Part shown: positions 36,768 through 45,439 of the stretch, in pieces | Position numbering within the stretch: position 1 is the first letter of the stretch | Layout: every line of letters starts with the position of its first letter | Origin: Mycolicibacterium sp. YH-1 | GTDB taxonomy: Bacteria; Actinomycetota; Actinomycetes; Mycobacteriales; Mycobacteriaceae | Reading direction: 5' to 3' | Length of the DNA: 64,000 nt | Assembly (NCBI RefSeq): GCF_022557175.1 | Contig: NZ_CP092915.1 | Span: 4,030,001 to 4,094,000 of the forward strand | The notes under the pieces: model-generated | What the model was told of the DNA's origin: nothing | The model's database searches: none | Seen by the model: only the letters and a program-made list of their open reading frames with translations | Made by a program: the position numbers and the translations under genes

Positions 36768-38177
36768 TCAACTGAGCGCGCCGACCGGTTCCTCCACGCC
36801 ATTGAGCAGGTCGTTGTCGGCGAACGCGCCGCGGTAGGCAGCGGCCGGGTGCCGGTCGGACAGCCGATCGCCGCGGCCAAGTAGCTTCTGCCGCAACGTT
36901 CCCGACTTGTCCGTGGCAATCAGGCCACGCTCCCGCAGGGTCGGGAAAAGCCGGTCCGCCACCTCTCGGAAGGAGCCCGGAACGGTGGCGTGGTACACGT
37001 TGATGCCGTTGACACCGGCCTCACGCCACTCCTCCAGGCGATCCGCGATCTCGTCGGCGGTGCCCACGACGCGGTTGGCCCCCTCCAGCACGAAGGCGAG
37101 GTCGCGGATGGTCGGCTCGGCATTGCCTGAGGACTCCGCGGCCCAGCGGGCGAATCCCTGCACACCCTTGAACTCGCCGAGTTCACTGATCGGCGTGTCC
37201 AGCGGCAGGTTGCCCGCGTCGACACCGGCATCACCCAGTGCGTGGAGCGCGACGCCCTCCAAGTCGAGGTAGCGCTTGAGTTCGTCGTTCCTGCGGACCG
37301 CCTCCTGGTGCGTGTCGCCGATCACGAACGACAGTCCCTGCGCGAAGGCGATGTCCTCGGGATCGCGGCCGTACTGCGCTGCCAGCGCGCGTGTCTCGGT
37401 CGTCAGCGCATACGCGGCCTCCGGGTGCGGGCTGCTGATGTAGACGCCCTCGGCGTTGCGGGCCGAGAAGAGTTGGCCGGCGGGAGATGCACCGGCCTGG
37501 AAGAGCACCGGTGTGCGCTGCGGCGACGGAGAGACGAAGTGCGGACCCTCGACCGAGTACCGCGGACCGACGTGGTTGATCTTGTGGATCTTCGAAGGGT
37601 CGGAGTGGATTCCGCGTTCCTTGTCCTGCACCAGGCCGCCCTCGTCCCAGGAGCCCTCCCACAGCTTGTAGGCGACGTCGACGTACTCATACGCCCACTC
37701 GTAGCGCTCATCATGTGTCAGCGTGCCGTCGTGTCCGAAGCTGCGGAACACGTTCTCGTTGAAGCTGGTGACGATGTTCCATCCGAGGCGGCCGTCGGTG
37801 TAGTGGTCCAGCGACGACATCCGGCGGGCGAAGTTGAACGGGTGGTCCTGGACGATCGAACTGGTGAACACTATGCCGAGGTTGTCGGTCACCGCCGCGA
37901 GTGCCGATGCGAGAACCGACGGGTCGTTGACCGGCACCTGAATGCCACCCTCGACGGCCTTGCGCCAGTTGCCGTTCCACGGCGCCCGCAGCCCGAAGAC
38001 GTCGGCGAAGAACAACAGGTCGTAGCCGGCCTTGTCCACCTCCGCGGCCACCGACGTCCAGTGCCGCAGCGAGTTGAACTTGTGGTTCTCGGCCTCGGGG
38101 GCACGCCACAGCCCGTGCAGCACGTGGGATGCGGTGTTCATGACGAACGCGGAGTAGAACAGCGGTCGCTTGCTCAC
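36768..38177 (-). CDS. LLM-class flavin-dependent monooxygenase in a metNIQ-type operon
   Basis: A 469-residue NtaA/SnaA/DszA-type monooxygenase starting at MSKRPLFYSAFVMNTASHV. Motifs: MSSLDHYTDGRLGWNIVTSF, DERYEWAYEYVD, VLFQAGASPAGQLFSARNAE. It is the last gene after metN, metI and metQ-like genes on the same strand, 26 bases behind the binding-protein gene. That layout suggests the transporter imports this enzyme's substrate, perhaps an organosulfur compound such as a sulfone or sulfonate that is then cleaved by reduced flavin and oxygen. A separate flavin reductase is needed and not seen here. Confidence 0.87.
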   Translation of the reverse strand: MSKRPLFYSAFVMNTASHVLHGLWRAPEAENHKFNSLRHWTSVAAEVDKAGYDLLFFADVFGLRAPWNGNWRKAVEGGIQVPVNDPSVLASALAAVTDNLGIVFTSSIVQDHPFNFARRMSSLDHYTDGRLGWNIVTSFNENVFRSFGHDGTLTHDERYEWAYEYVDVAYKLWEGSWDEGGLVQDKERGIHSDPSKIHKINHVGPRYSVEGPHFVSPSPQRTPVLFQAGASPAGQLFSARNAEGVYISSPHPEAAYALTTETRALAAQYGRDPEDIAFAQGLSFVIGDTHQEAVRRNDELKRYLDLEGVALHALGDAGVDAGNLPLDTPISELGEFKGVQGFARWAAESSGNAEPTIRDLAFVLEGANRVVGTADEIADRLEEWREAGVNGINVYHATVPGSFREVADRLFPTLRERGLIATDKSGTLRQKLLGRGDRLSDRHPAAAYRGAFADNDLLNGVEEPVGALS

Positions 38178-38203
38178 GGGTGTCTCCTGTACTCGGGTCG
38201 CGA

Positions 38204-39103
38204 TTACGGGTTGATGGGGCCGAGGGTGTCGCGGATGATCGGGTTGTCGGAGGTCTGTAGGAACTCCGCGATCCTCGGGTCCTTGAACGTCTCGATCAGT
38301 TTCTGGACGTTGGGATCGTCGAGGTGCTTCTCGCTGACCACCAGCCCACCCTCACTGCCCTTGGGTGCCGGATGGCGGGCCAGGATCTGGTCCTCGGTGA
38401 GGCCCGCGGCGTACACGTCGGAGATGTGAACGACGATGGCGTCGACGTCGGCGAGGCTGCGGGCCAGCTGACCGATCGGAACCTGAACGAATTGGTAGCC
38501 CTTGGGGTTTGACGCGATATCGGACAGCTGCGGCAGACCGGTGATCGAGTCCTTGCCTGGCTTCAGGGTGATCTGACCGGCCTGCGCCAGGTCGAGCAGC
38601 GCGATCGCCTGTCCGGCGGGGTCGTCGCGCAGCGCGATCTTGGCGCCGTTCGGCAGGGCGTCCCAGCTGCGGTACTTGTCGGAGTAGGTGGCCTGATCCC
38701 AGGTGAAGGTCGGCGCGGCGAGTACCAGGTCGAACCCGTTGGCCGCGATGGCGTCGTTGAGGAACGGCTGGTGTTCGAAGAAGTTGCCTGCCACGTCGCC
38801 CGCATCGACGGCGCGGTTGATCTCGATCAGGTTGTCGATCTTGACCGGCTCGATGGTGATGCCGTGGTCGGGCGCAATGTCATCGGAGATGAACTTCAGC
38901 AGGTTCTCCGCGGCGATGTCGGTGCTCCATGTCGCGACCGTGAGCGTCGTGCCGAAGGGTGCGCTCTTGTCGGAGCCGTTCGCGTAGAGGACGCCACCTG
39001 CGATCGCGAGCACCGCCACGATCGCGCCCGCGATCCACGGCCACCGCTTCTTGGTCTTGATCTCGATGTCATCGCCGACGGGCGAACTGGTCAGATTGGT
39101 CAC
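38204..39103 (-). CDS. MetQ/NlpA-family ABC transporter substrate-binding protein
   Basis: A 299-residue NlpA-family binding protein. A cytoplasmic start of about 20 residues (with KTKKRW) leads into a membrane anchor, WPWIAGAIVAVLAIAGGVLY (about 21-40), with no lipobox cysteine, unlike the usual lipoprotein MetQ. The binding domain shows ATWSTDIAAENLLKFI, GNFFEHQPFLNDAI and LRDDPAGQAIALLDLAQ, standard for the family. It binds methionine in characterised cases; here the partner monooxygenase gene makes another sulfur compound plausible. It lies between the permease gene and the LLM gene. Confidence 0.88.
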   Translation of the reverse strand: MTNLTSSPVGDDIEIKTKKRWPWIAGAIVAVLAIAGGVLYANGSDKSAPFGTTLTVATWSTDIAAENLLKFISDDIAPDHGITIEPVKIDNLIEINRAVDAGDVAGNFFEHQPFLNDAIAANGFDLVLAAPTFTWDQATYSDKYRSWDALPNGAKIALRDDPAGQAIALLDLAQAGQITLKPGKDSITGLPQLSDIASNPKGYQFVQVPIGQLARSLADVDAIVVHISDVYAAGLTEDQILARHPAPKGSEGGLVVSEKHLDDPNVQKLIETFKDPRIAEFLQTSDNPIIRDTLGPINP

Positions 39104-39161
39104 GGGAGGGTTCCTTAGCGGGTCGATGCAGTGCTGGTGGATGAAGTGGGTGATGCGAGAG

Positions 39162-39845
39162 TCAGCGCGTCAGTGCCCTGACGAGGCGATCGCCGAGGAA
39201 CTGAACGATCTGGATCGTGACGATCAGGGCGACCACGGTTGCGATCATGATGTTGTCGTCGAATCGGTTGTAGCCGTATGTGATCGCAAGATTGCCGACA
39301 CCGCCGGCGCCGATCGACCCCGCGATGGCCGAGTACTCGATCATCGCGATGGTGTTGACGGTCAACGCACCGGCCAGGGCGGGTAGCGCCTCGGACAACT
39401 GGACCGAACGGATCACCTGCAGGTGAGTGCCGCCGGAGACCAGACCCATGTCGGTGACGTCGGATCGCACCTCGCGCAGGGCGTTCTGCACCAGCCGCGC
39501 GAAGAACGGCACGCCCGCGACCGTCATCGGCACGATCGCCGCCTGGATGCCGATCGTGGTTCCGACCAGCAGCCGTGTCACCGGGATGATGGCCGCCATC
39601 AGGATCAGGAATGGCAGCGACCGGCCCACGTTGACCAGAGTGTTCAGTGCCGCGAACACCCTTCGGTTGGGATACAGGCCGAAATCGGAGGTGTTGTGCA
39701 GCGTGATTCCCAGCGGGGTACCGATGAGCAGCACCAGCGCCATGGTGATGCCGACCATCAGCCAGGTCTCCCCGTAGGCGGGCAGCAGCAGGTCGGGCAC
39801 CCTGTCCCACGGCGTGTTGAAGTCCTCCCCCACAGCGAGGTTCAT
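39162..39845 (-). CDS. MetI-family ABC transporter permease
   Basis: A 227-residue inner-membrane permease with five or so transmembrane helices. Features are [21 protein letters not shown] near the start, [17 protein letters not shown], and the ATPase-contact (EAA) loop region around [19 protein letters not shown]. It starts within the metN stop (ATGA overlap) and precedes the binding-protein gene by 58 bases. It forms the channel of the ABC importer with the adjacent ATPase. Confidence 0.9.
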   Translation of the reverse strand: MNLAVGEDFNTPWDRVPDLLLPAYGETWLMVGITMALVLLIGTPLGITLHNTSDFGLYPNRRVFAALNTLVNVGRSLPFLILMAAIIPVTRLLVGTTIGIQAAIVPMTVAGVPFFARLVQNALREVRSDVTDMGLVSGGTHLQVIRSVQLSEALPALAGALTVNTIAMIEYSAIAGSIGAGGVGNLAITYGYNRFDDNIMIATVVALIVTIQIVQFLGDRLVRALTR

Positions 39846-40843
39846 GCGGCGGTCTCCCCCGATCTGACGTCGACTGTCGTCACGTGGAGTCCGCGCTCGC
39901 GGAGGAACGCCTCGAAACCTGCGGGTGCGGATGGGGCGATGGCGAGCAATGCCCGCCCGACCGCCACGCCGCGGATCGCCTCGACGCTCGCGCTCAGCAC
40001 GTTCACCTGCGCACCCGAGATTCCGGGCGCGGCGTGGATCGAGGTGAGCCAGTCGAGTGGAACCTCGCGCGACGCGTAGGAGACCTCCCAGATCTCACCG
40101 GTGCCCCGAAACGGCACACTGGGCCGGTCCGGAAGCAGTTCACGGGCGAGAGCCGAAGTGGGGTCGAGGATCACGTCGTCGACGGAGCCGCTCTCGATGA
40201 TGCGACCACCGTCGATACGCGCCACGGAGTCCGCGATCTCGCGTACGACCTCCATCTCGTGGGTGATCAGGATGATGGACAGACCGAACTCGTCGCGCAG
40301 GTGGCTGAGCAGCTCCAGGATCGACTTCGTCGTCGCCGGGTCCAGGCCGGAGGTCGCCTCGTCGGACAGCAGGTAGGACGGCCCCAGGGCAAGTGCCCGG
40401 GCGATCCCGACCCGCTGCTTCTGGCCACCCGACAGTTGCGCGGGCAGATCGTCGCGGCGATCACCGAGACCGACCTTCTCGAGCAGGGCGGTGACGCGTT
40501 TGTCGATGGAGCCGTCCGTGGCGCCCAGGTACTCCAACGGCAGGCCGACATTCTGGGCGACGGTGCGGCGTCGCAGCAGCGGTGCGGTCTGGAAGATGAC
40601 ACCGACACTGCGGCGCGCCGCGAGAAGCTCGGCGCCCTCCAGTCGGGTGAAGTCCTTGCCGTCCACTCGCACGGCGCCGCTCGTCGGACGCTCCAAAAAG
40701 CTGACGCAGCGCGACAGCGTGGTCTTGCCCGCACCACTCGGACCGACGACGGCGAGGATCTCGCCGTTGGCGACGGACAGCGACACGTCATCGAGGACGG
40801 TGCGGTCGCCGAATCGCTTTGTGAGGTTCTCGATCTCGATCAT
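39842..40843 (-). CDS. MetN-family ABC transporter ATPase
   Basis: A 333-residue ATPase from ATG 40843, preceded by GAAGGATCAC; the frame extends to 40960 but the upstream part is not family-like. It begins [16 protein letters not shown]. Walker A is GPSGAGKTT, the signature [15 protein letters not shown], Walker [15 protein letters not shown]-terminal extension of about 90 residues corresponds to the NIL regulatory domain, which in MetN binds the substrate and inhibits transport. It is the first gene of the metN-metI-metQ-LLM operon. The substrate is inferred only from context. Confidence 0.92.
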   Translation of the reverse strand: MIEIENLTKRFGDRTVLDDVSLSVANGEILAVVGPSGAGKTTLSRCVSFLERPTSGAVRVDGKDFTRLEGAELLAARRSVGVIFQTAPLLRRRTVAQNVGLPLEYLGATDGSIDKRVTALLEKVGLGDRRDDLPAQLSGGQKQRVGIARALALGPSYLLSDEATSGLDPATTKSILELLSHLRDEFGLSIILITHEMEVVREIADSVARIDGGRIIESGSVDDVILDPTSALARELLPDRPSVPFRGTGEIWEVSYASREVPLDWLTSIHAAPGISGAQVNVLSASVEAIRGVAVGRALLAIAPSAPAGFEAFLRERGLHVTTVDVRSGETAA

Positions 40844-40966
40844 GTGATCCTTCTCGGTGGATTTGCCTCGCGCCGAATGCGTCCTCGATCGACTCCACCC
40901 CGAGAGAACGCTGAATGGCCAGGCAGGCGCTAAACCTACGGTGGCCGCAGGAGGCTGCACAGGGTA

Positions 40967-40983
40967 CGGATCGGGTTGATCCG
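40967..40983. promoter_or_regulatory. Inverted repeat upstream of the metN-like operon
   Basis: CGGATC (40967-40972) and GATCCG (40978-40983) form a perfect 6-bp inverted repeat with a 5-base GGGTT loop, about 125 bases upstream of the metN start and 90 bases upstream of the divergent oxidase gene. It could be an operator for either gene. I saw no SAM-riboswitch-like structure in the 229-base gap. Confidence 0.3.
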
Positions 40984-41072
40984 AATTGGACTCGATGACG
41001 AAAGTCAGTCACTGCCAAGATGGTTCGTCGGAACACCTGATCGCGACCGGTTCGAACGCGTACCTTCGACCC

Positions 41073-42050
41073 GTGACCACGGTGCTGCGGGCCGTCGTGG
41101 TCGGCTCCGGGATCAGCGGGCTGACCACGGCCATCTCCCTGCTCGAGGCCGGCCACTCGGTCCGGATCGTGGCCGCCGAACCCGCCATGTCCACCACCTC
41201 GGCGGTGGCGGCGGCGGTCTGGTTCCCGACCCATGTCGCGCCGTGGGAGCGGGTGTCGGGGTGGGGCGAGGACACCTTCGGCGTGCTGGCCGAACACGCG
41301 GCGGCGCAGGTGCCGGGGGTGATCATGCGCGAGTCGCTGGGGCTCTATCGAGAACAGCCGGGCGAAGCCACGTGGGTGGGCGCAGTGGGCGGTGTTCGCG
41401 ATGCGCGGGCCGACGAACTTCCCCCCGGCTATGCCTACGGCCTGCGGTACGCGGTGCCGTTGGCGGAGATGCCCCGGTACCTACCGTGGCTGGTGGCCCG
41501 GGTCCGCGCGCTCGGCGGGCAGTTCACCCAGCGACACCTGCAGTCGCTGGACGACGTGGGCCACGGGGCCGACGTCGTGGTCAACTGCGCCGGGCTGGGT
41601 GCCAGCGACCTCGTCGGCGACGCGTCGATGTACCCGGTGCGGGGTCAGATCGTGCGGGTGCGCAATCCCGGCCTGACCGTGTCGGTTCGCGATGAACTCC
41701 ATCCCGGCGGCCGCGCCTATGTGCATCCGCGCACGGCGGACTGCATCCTGGGCGGCACTCTGGACGTGGGGCAATGGGACACCGCGCCCGACCCTGCCGT
41801 CGGTGCGGCGATCCTGGCGCGGTGTACCGACCTGGTTCCCGCACTGCGCGGTGCCGAGGTTCTCGAGCACGTCGTCGGACTGCGACCGGGCCGCCCGACC
41901 GTTCGCCTCGAGGAGGGTGAGCGGTTGAGATCCGGTGCGAGAGTGGTGCACAACTACGGGCACGGTGGCTCGGGCATCACGTTGTGCTGGGGCTGCGCCC
42001 GCGAGGTCACCGCTCTCGTCGGCCAACCTCCCCCGCCGGGCGGAGGTTAG
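41073..42050 (+). CDS. D-amino-acid-oxidase-like FAD-dependent oxidoreductase
   Basis: A 325-residue DAO-family protein from GTG 41073; the frame is open to 40986 but the dinucleotide motif follows directly after this GTG. The Rossmann motif VVVGSGISGLTTAISLLEAGHSV is at about 6-28 (in two parts), GLRYAVPLAEMPRYLPWL in the middle, VVNCAGLGASDLVG, MYPVRGQIVRVRNPG, and the C-terminal FAD contact YGHGGSGITLCWG. The family oxidises D-amino acids to imino acids and hydrogen peroxide. The gene ends in a strong hairpin containing the stop codon and stands alone on this strand. Confidence 0.88.
   Translation: MTTVLRAVVVGSGISGLTTAISLLEAGHSVRIVAAEPAMSTTSAVAAAVWFPTHVAPWERVSGWGEDTFGVLAEHAAAQVPGVIMRESLGLYREQPGEATWVGAVGGVRDARADELPPGYAYGLRYAVPLAEMPRYLPWLVARVRALGGQFTQRHLQSLDDVGHGADVVVNCAGLGASDLVGDASMYPVRGQIVRVRNPGLTVSVRDELHPGGRAYVHPRTADCILGGTLDVGQWDTAPDPAVGAAILARCTDLVPALRGAEVLEHVVGLRPGRPTVRLEEGERLRSGARVVHNYGHGGSGITLCWGCAREVTALVGQPPPPGGG
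42025..42048 (+). terminator. Intrinsic-type hairpin at the end of the DAO-like gene
   Basis: AACCTCC (42025-42031) and GGAGGTT (42042-42048) form a perfect 7-bp stem, extended by CCC/GGG inside the loop. It overlaps the last codons and the TAG stop. No U-tract follows, as is common for mycobacterial terminators. Because the convergent secreted-protein gene ends at 42060, it may stop transcription from both sides. Confidence 0.55.
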
Positions 42051-42059
42051 TCGGGCACA

Positions 42060-42353
42060 TCAGAAGGGCACGTCGATCTCGCCGTTCGTGGTATTCCCCT
42101 CATCGTGATTCGGGTTGATGTACCCCAGCCTGAAGGGTGAAACGGGATTGGTGCCATACGGCACGAGCGGATCGGTTCCGGTCCCATCCTGCGTTGGCGC
42201 AGCCGTGTCCGAAACACCCGGATCGGCGATGATGTTGCTTTGCGGGACGGGCACGGAATCGGAATCGGCGCTTGCAACAGGTGCCAGACCCATCGCGGCA
42301 CCGATCGCGGCCGCGGCCAGCCATGGTGCGATTCTCTTGATCCTTGTCGTCAT
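42060..42353 (-). CDS. Small secreted acidic protein
   Basis: A 97-residue protein from ATG 42353 (MTTRIKRIAPWLAAAAIG), preceded by GAGGAGAG. A signal peptide ends near VASA-DSD (about 29). The mature chain of about 68 residues is Pro/Asp/Asn rich, with NHDEGNTTNGE near the end and no cysteines. No known family was recognised. An ATG at 42413 in the same frame would add a charged stretch before the signal and is unlikely. Confidence 0.65.
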   Translation of the reverse strand: MTTRIKRIAPWLAAAAIGAAMGLAPVASADSDSVPVPQSNIIADPGVSDTAAPTQDGTGTDPLVPYGTNPVSPFRLGYINPNHDEGNTTNGEIDVPF

Positions 42354-42718
42354 GAGACTCTCCTCTTCGCTTGGTCGCCGTATCCGGTCAGGGAAATCAT
42401 CGCGCTTTGGCACCCCAGAGTCGCTCCCGCTGGCACCCCATTAGCGGTGGCGCTGGCAGGTCTAAACGCATTCCGGCTAGCAGGGCACTGACGGCCAGTC
42501 CCACCAAGTTCTCCGGCTTTCCACCCGAGATCACCAGGGCACCGTTGGTCGGCGAACACATCGCCTGACCCGGAAGTGCTCTGTGCAACAATCAATCCCG
42601 GAACCAGTCAGGCACCCGTTTGTGAGATTGCAGCTAGCTGGTATGTCTGAGGTGGGGCCTGCCGGTAGGCAGGACGCCCGGCAGCGCTGACGACACCGAC
42701 GCCGCGGACCGCAATCGT
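42354..42718. other. 365-base non-coding stretch with direct repeats
   Basis: No convincing ORF. TGGCACCCCA occurs twice at 42408-42417 and 42431-42440 (23-base spacing), reading TGGGGTGCCA toward the secreted-protein gene 55-88 bases downstream, so it could be a pair of operator half-sites. GCAGCTAGCTG at 42630-42640 recurs at 45666-45676. The rest holds nothing recognisable. Confidence 0.4.
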
Positions 42719-43447
42719 ATGAGTATGACTACAGCGCAGGTCCCCCCGATCGCGCGGGCAGCGCTCACGCTGCTCGATCCAGCGATGGCTCGCTCGATGG
42801 TGGGCCTCGCCAACGTCCCGACCATCGCCGCCATGGGTCCGTTCGAGGATCGCTTGGACGCCCAACGATTGGCGACTGCGTTCATCGCCGTGCGGCAGTG
42901 CTGCACAGCGCAGCTCGTCCTCGTTGGAGCCGGCCCCCAACGCACGACTGTCACACGTAGGATCTTTGTGCAGGGCCTCGGGAACAGCGTGCGCTCGGTG
43001 CGCGACTGTAGCGACCACCAACGGACAAATCTCATCGCCGCCGCAGATGTCGTCGTTCTCGGCAGCTCATCGGGGAGCACCACGCTGCTGGACGTACTGG
43101 CCGCAGGCCGGCCGGTGGTCGCCCCGGCTGACGCGGAAACCGTGCCGCTGGTCGTACCCGCCATCGCCGGAATCGTCTACCGGCCGGGCGATGTCGTCGG
43201 GTTGGAGAGCGCGCTGCTGCGCCTCCTGACCACACCGGTGCTGCGCCGCGGAATGGGCGTGCGCGCAATGCACGTTGCGCGTCGGCATCACATGGAGAGC
43301 ATGAGGTCGGCGGCGAGTTCCGGCCAGCAGGAACCAAGGACGGGCGGCAGCAGGGACGACACCCGTGCGATGGCGGCCGATCGTGGAGGTAGTCCAGTCA
43401 AGGACTACCCACCAAGAGGAGAAGGTCCACCGTGCGAATCAAAATGA
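42719..43447 (+). CDS. Half-size GT-B-type glycosyltransferase domain protein
   Basis: A 242-residue protein resembling only the C-terminal, nucleotide-sugar-binding half of GT4/GT-B glycosyltransferases: VGLANVPTIAAMGPFEDRLD, AQLVLVGAGPQR, then the key region LIAAADVVVLGSSSGSTTLLDVLAAGRPVVA (in part about 105-136) and GIVYRPGDVVGLESALLRLL. The acceptor-binding N-terminal half (about 170 residues) is absent, and the last 45 residues are low complexity and overlap the next gene by 16 bases. It is either a truncated gene or a stand-alone domain. Activity is doubtful. Confidence 0.6.
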   Translation: MSMTTAQVPPIARAALTLLDPAMARSMVGLANVPTIAAMGPFEDRLDAQRLATAFIAVRQCCTAQLVLVGAGPQRTTVTRRIFVQGLGNSVRSVRDCSDHQRTNLIAAADVVVLGSSSGSTTLLDVLAAGRPVVAPADAETVPLVVPAIAGIVYRPGDVVGLESALLRLLTTPVLRRGMGVRAMHVARRHHMESMRSAASSGQQEPRTGGSRDDTRAMAADRGGSPVKDYPPRGEGPPCESK

Positions 43448-43686
43448 GTTCGGCAACATCACTTCTGGCGGCTGGAGCGATCGCGGTCGCCCTCGGTGCG
43501 GCACCGTCGGCCGCAGCGGAGTCCGGCGTGCCGCAGTCAGCTTGCAGCAGTGGCTCGCCAGGCACCGAGTGCGTGTCACCGGGCAACACTCAGATCAATG
43601 ACTCACTGTCACCCGATTTCACGCCGCAGTATCCCGACTTCGCCCTGTTCGGCTTTGGCGGCCACTTCGGCCGCGGACACCGTTAA
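43432..43686 (+). CDS. Small secreted protein
   Basis: An 84-residue protein from GTG 43432 with a good ribosome-binding site (AGAGGAGAAGG). The signal peptide (MRIKMSSATSLLAAGAIAVAL) is cleaved near SAAA-ES. The mature part has two cysteines (SACSSG, GTECVS) that may form a disulfide, followed by a Phe/Gly/His-rich tail (FGFGGHFGRGHR). No family recognised; similar short exported proteins are frequent in mycobacteria. It overlaps the end of the glycosyltransferase-like gene by 16 bases. Confidence 0.68.
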   Translation: MRIKMSSATSLLAAGAIAVALGAAPSAAAESGVPQSACSSGSPGTECVSPGNTQINDSLSPDFTPQYPDFALFGFGGHFGRGHR

Positions 43687-43689
43687 CAG

Positions 43690-43798
43690 TCAACGACTTC
43701 AGCAGCAGTACCCCTCCAGCGCCGATCTGCTTCATGCCATCATCGATGACTTGGAAAAGGCAGCCTGGATGCTCAAATCGGAGAACCGCAAGATCTGA
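43690..43798 (+). pseudogene. Probable C-terminal remnant of a Dps-type ferritin gene
   Basis: Directly after the small secreted gene, one frame encodes QRLQQQYPSSADLLHAIIDD then LEKAAWMLKSENRKI before TGA at 43798. The pattern SADLLHxIIxxLEKxAWMLxSEN resembles the last helix of Dps-like mini-ferritins. No start or upstream ferritin part exists in this frame, because the preceding DNA codes for the secreted protein in another frame. I read it as a leftover of a deleted dps gene; an alternative is a chance helical ORF tail. Confidence 0.45.
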
Positions 43799-43801
43799 TA
43801 G

Positions 43802-45439
43802 CTAGCAAGGGATCTCGACGAGTAATGACGTCCCGCTCCCTGGATGACTGCGGATAGTCATCTGGCCGCCGATGGCCTCGACGCGGTCTGTGAGGCCGGT
43901 GAGTCCCGACCCCTTGCCAGTGTCGGCCCCGCCCACACCGTCGTCTTGAATCGAGAGGTGCAGGCTGACAGGGCCGGTGTCCACGCCGACCTTCACGACC
44001 GACGCCTGGGCGTGCTTGGCCGCGTTCGTGAGTGCCTCAGCCACGACGTAGTACGCGGTCACCTCTGCGGATTCGGACAATCGCCGCTTAACCGTGAGAT
44101 CGAGTTCGACGGGGACCGCGGAGCGACGCGCGAGGGTCTTGAGCGCAGGGCCCAGTCCTCCCTTGGACAGGATGGCCGGGTGGATCCCACGGGAGAGGTC
44201 CTGCAGATCCTTCGAGACCCCGGCCACAATCGTCACGAGGTGAGCGATCTGCTCCCTGAGCGACTGCAGTTCGGGCGGCACACAGGCCTCCGCGGTACGC
44301 AGCTCGAGCCCCAGTGAGACCAGTCGCTGCTGAGCGCCGTCGTGCAGATCCCGCTCGATCCGGCGGCGCGCGTCATCGGCGGCGGCGACGATCCGAACCC
44401 GAGATGCGGCGAGCTCGGTGTTGGTCTGCGCATTCGCGATGGCCGTCGCGACGAGATCCGCAAAGTCCCCGACGCGCCCCTCGGTATCGGGGGGCAGGGG
44501 CTCTGACCGCGGCGAACCGACGACGGCCACGCCCCAGAGTCGCCCGTCGACGACGATCGGCGCTCCCACCCCGCCCCGGAGCCCCAGCTCACGAATCTTC
44601 GCCGCGGCCGGGCCGGCAGCACCGTCATGGTTGTCCATCCGGGCCGGACGTCCGGTGCGCCGCACCCTTGCTGCGACGTTGTCGCCCTCGAGAGGGAACT
44701 GCTCGCCAACCGGCATCGGCGTCGCACCGGGTGTGTCCCAGGCCGCGAGCAACGTCGCGGCGCCGTGAGGCTCGTAGCGCCACACCGCCGCATTGGGCAC
44801 GTCGTGGGCTTCGGCCAACTCCAGTGCCACCGCCGAGAACACCTCAGTCGGGGACACTCCGCGGGCCACCAGTGTCGCGATGCGCCGCAGGGCGGCCTGT
44901 TGCTCGGCGAGCGCACTCAGTTCATCGGCGAGCTCGCTGAGTTTGGCGTGACTCGCCTCGACCTGCCTACGGCGTTGGACGGCCTCGGCGGCACGCGACC
45001 GGGCCAGCGACGCAAGGCCTGCCGCTGCCGCCGCGACCACGAGGAAGACGGTGATGGCAACCCAGTTCTGCTCCCAGATCGCCGTGACGGTCCGGCCCGT
45101 CGTCATGTGGTGGAAGTGCACGTAGATGAGGGCACTGGCCAGAGCCATCGCCATCGCCAGGGCGAAACCCCACAGTATCGCGATGAACAGGACGCCCAGC
45201 AGGAAGACCACACCGAAGATGTTTCCGGGGCCAACACGTTCGAGCTGGCTCACCAGAGCGCACTCTGCTGCGATCAGCAACGCCGCGACAACGACGCCGA
45301 GCAGCAGGGGCGGGGACGTCGGACGTAGTGGCCGGGAGAGCGGCTGTGGCGCTGATGCCGACTCATCCTCAGACCCTGAGGCGCCCATCCAAGGGGACCC
45401 CGGAATCCAACCGGGCATTCGTAGCCGCCTCTGCGTCAT
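43802..45439 (-). CDS. Orphan NarL-type sensor histidine kinase with GAF domain
   Basis: A 545-residue membrane histidine kinase. About four N-terminal helices (about 42-145, such as LLLGVVVAALLIAAEC and GVVFLLGVLFIAILWGFAL) resemble the KdpD/DUF4118 sensor region. A coiled linker (QVEASHAKLSELADEL) leads to a GAF domain (about 190-340). The HisKA_3 dimerisation box has RRIERDLHDGAQQRLVSLGL, with His as the phospho-acceptor, and the HATPase domain shows EALTNAAKHA and GSGLTGLTDRVEAIGG. No response regulator gene lies next to it, so its partner must be elsewhere. Confidence 0.88.
   Translation of the reverse strand: MTQRRLRMPGWIPGSPWMGASGSEDESASAPQPLSRPLRPTSPPLLLGVVVAALLIAAECALVSQLERVGPGNIFGVVFLLGVLFIAILWGFALAMAMALASALIYVHFHHMTTGRTVTAIWEQNWVAITVFLVVAAAAAGLASLARSRAAEAVQRRRQVEASHAKLSELADELSALAEQQAALRRIATLVARGVSPTEVFSAVALELAEAHDVPNAAVWRYEPHGAATLLAAWDTPGATPMPVGEQFPLEGDNVAARVRRTGRPARMDNHDGAAGPAAAKIRELGLRGGVGAPIVVDGRLWGVAVVGSPRSEPLPPDTEGRVGDFADLVATAIANAQTNTELAASRVRIVAAADDARRRIERDLHDGAQQRLVSLGLELRTAEACVPPELQSLREQIAHLVTIVAGVSKDLQDLSRGIHPAILSKGGLGPALKTLARRSAVPVELDLTVKRRLSESAEVTAYYVVAEALTNAAKHAQASVVKVGVDTGPVSLHLSIQDDGVGGADTGKGSGLTGLTDRVEAIGGQMTIRSHPGSGTSLLVEIPC

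Noticed and set aside
38204..39103. Lipoprotein lipobox in the MetQ-like protein
   Set aside because: No cysteine follows the hydrophobic segment, so it was called a membrane-anchored protein instead.
40844..41072. SAM riboswitch before the metN-like operon
   Set aside because: The gap shows only a small 6-bp inverted repeat; the conserved cores of SAM-I or SAM-IV were not recognisable.
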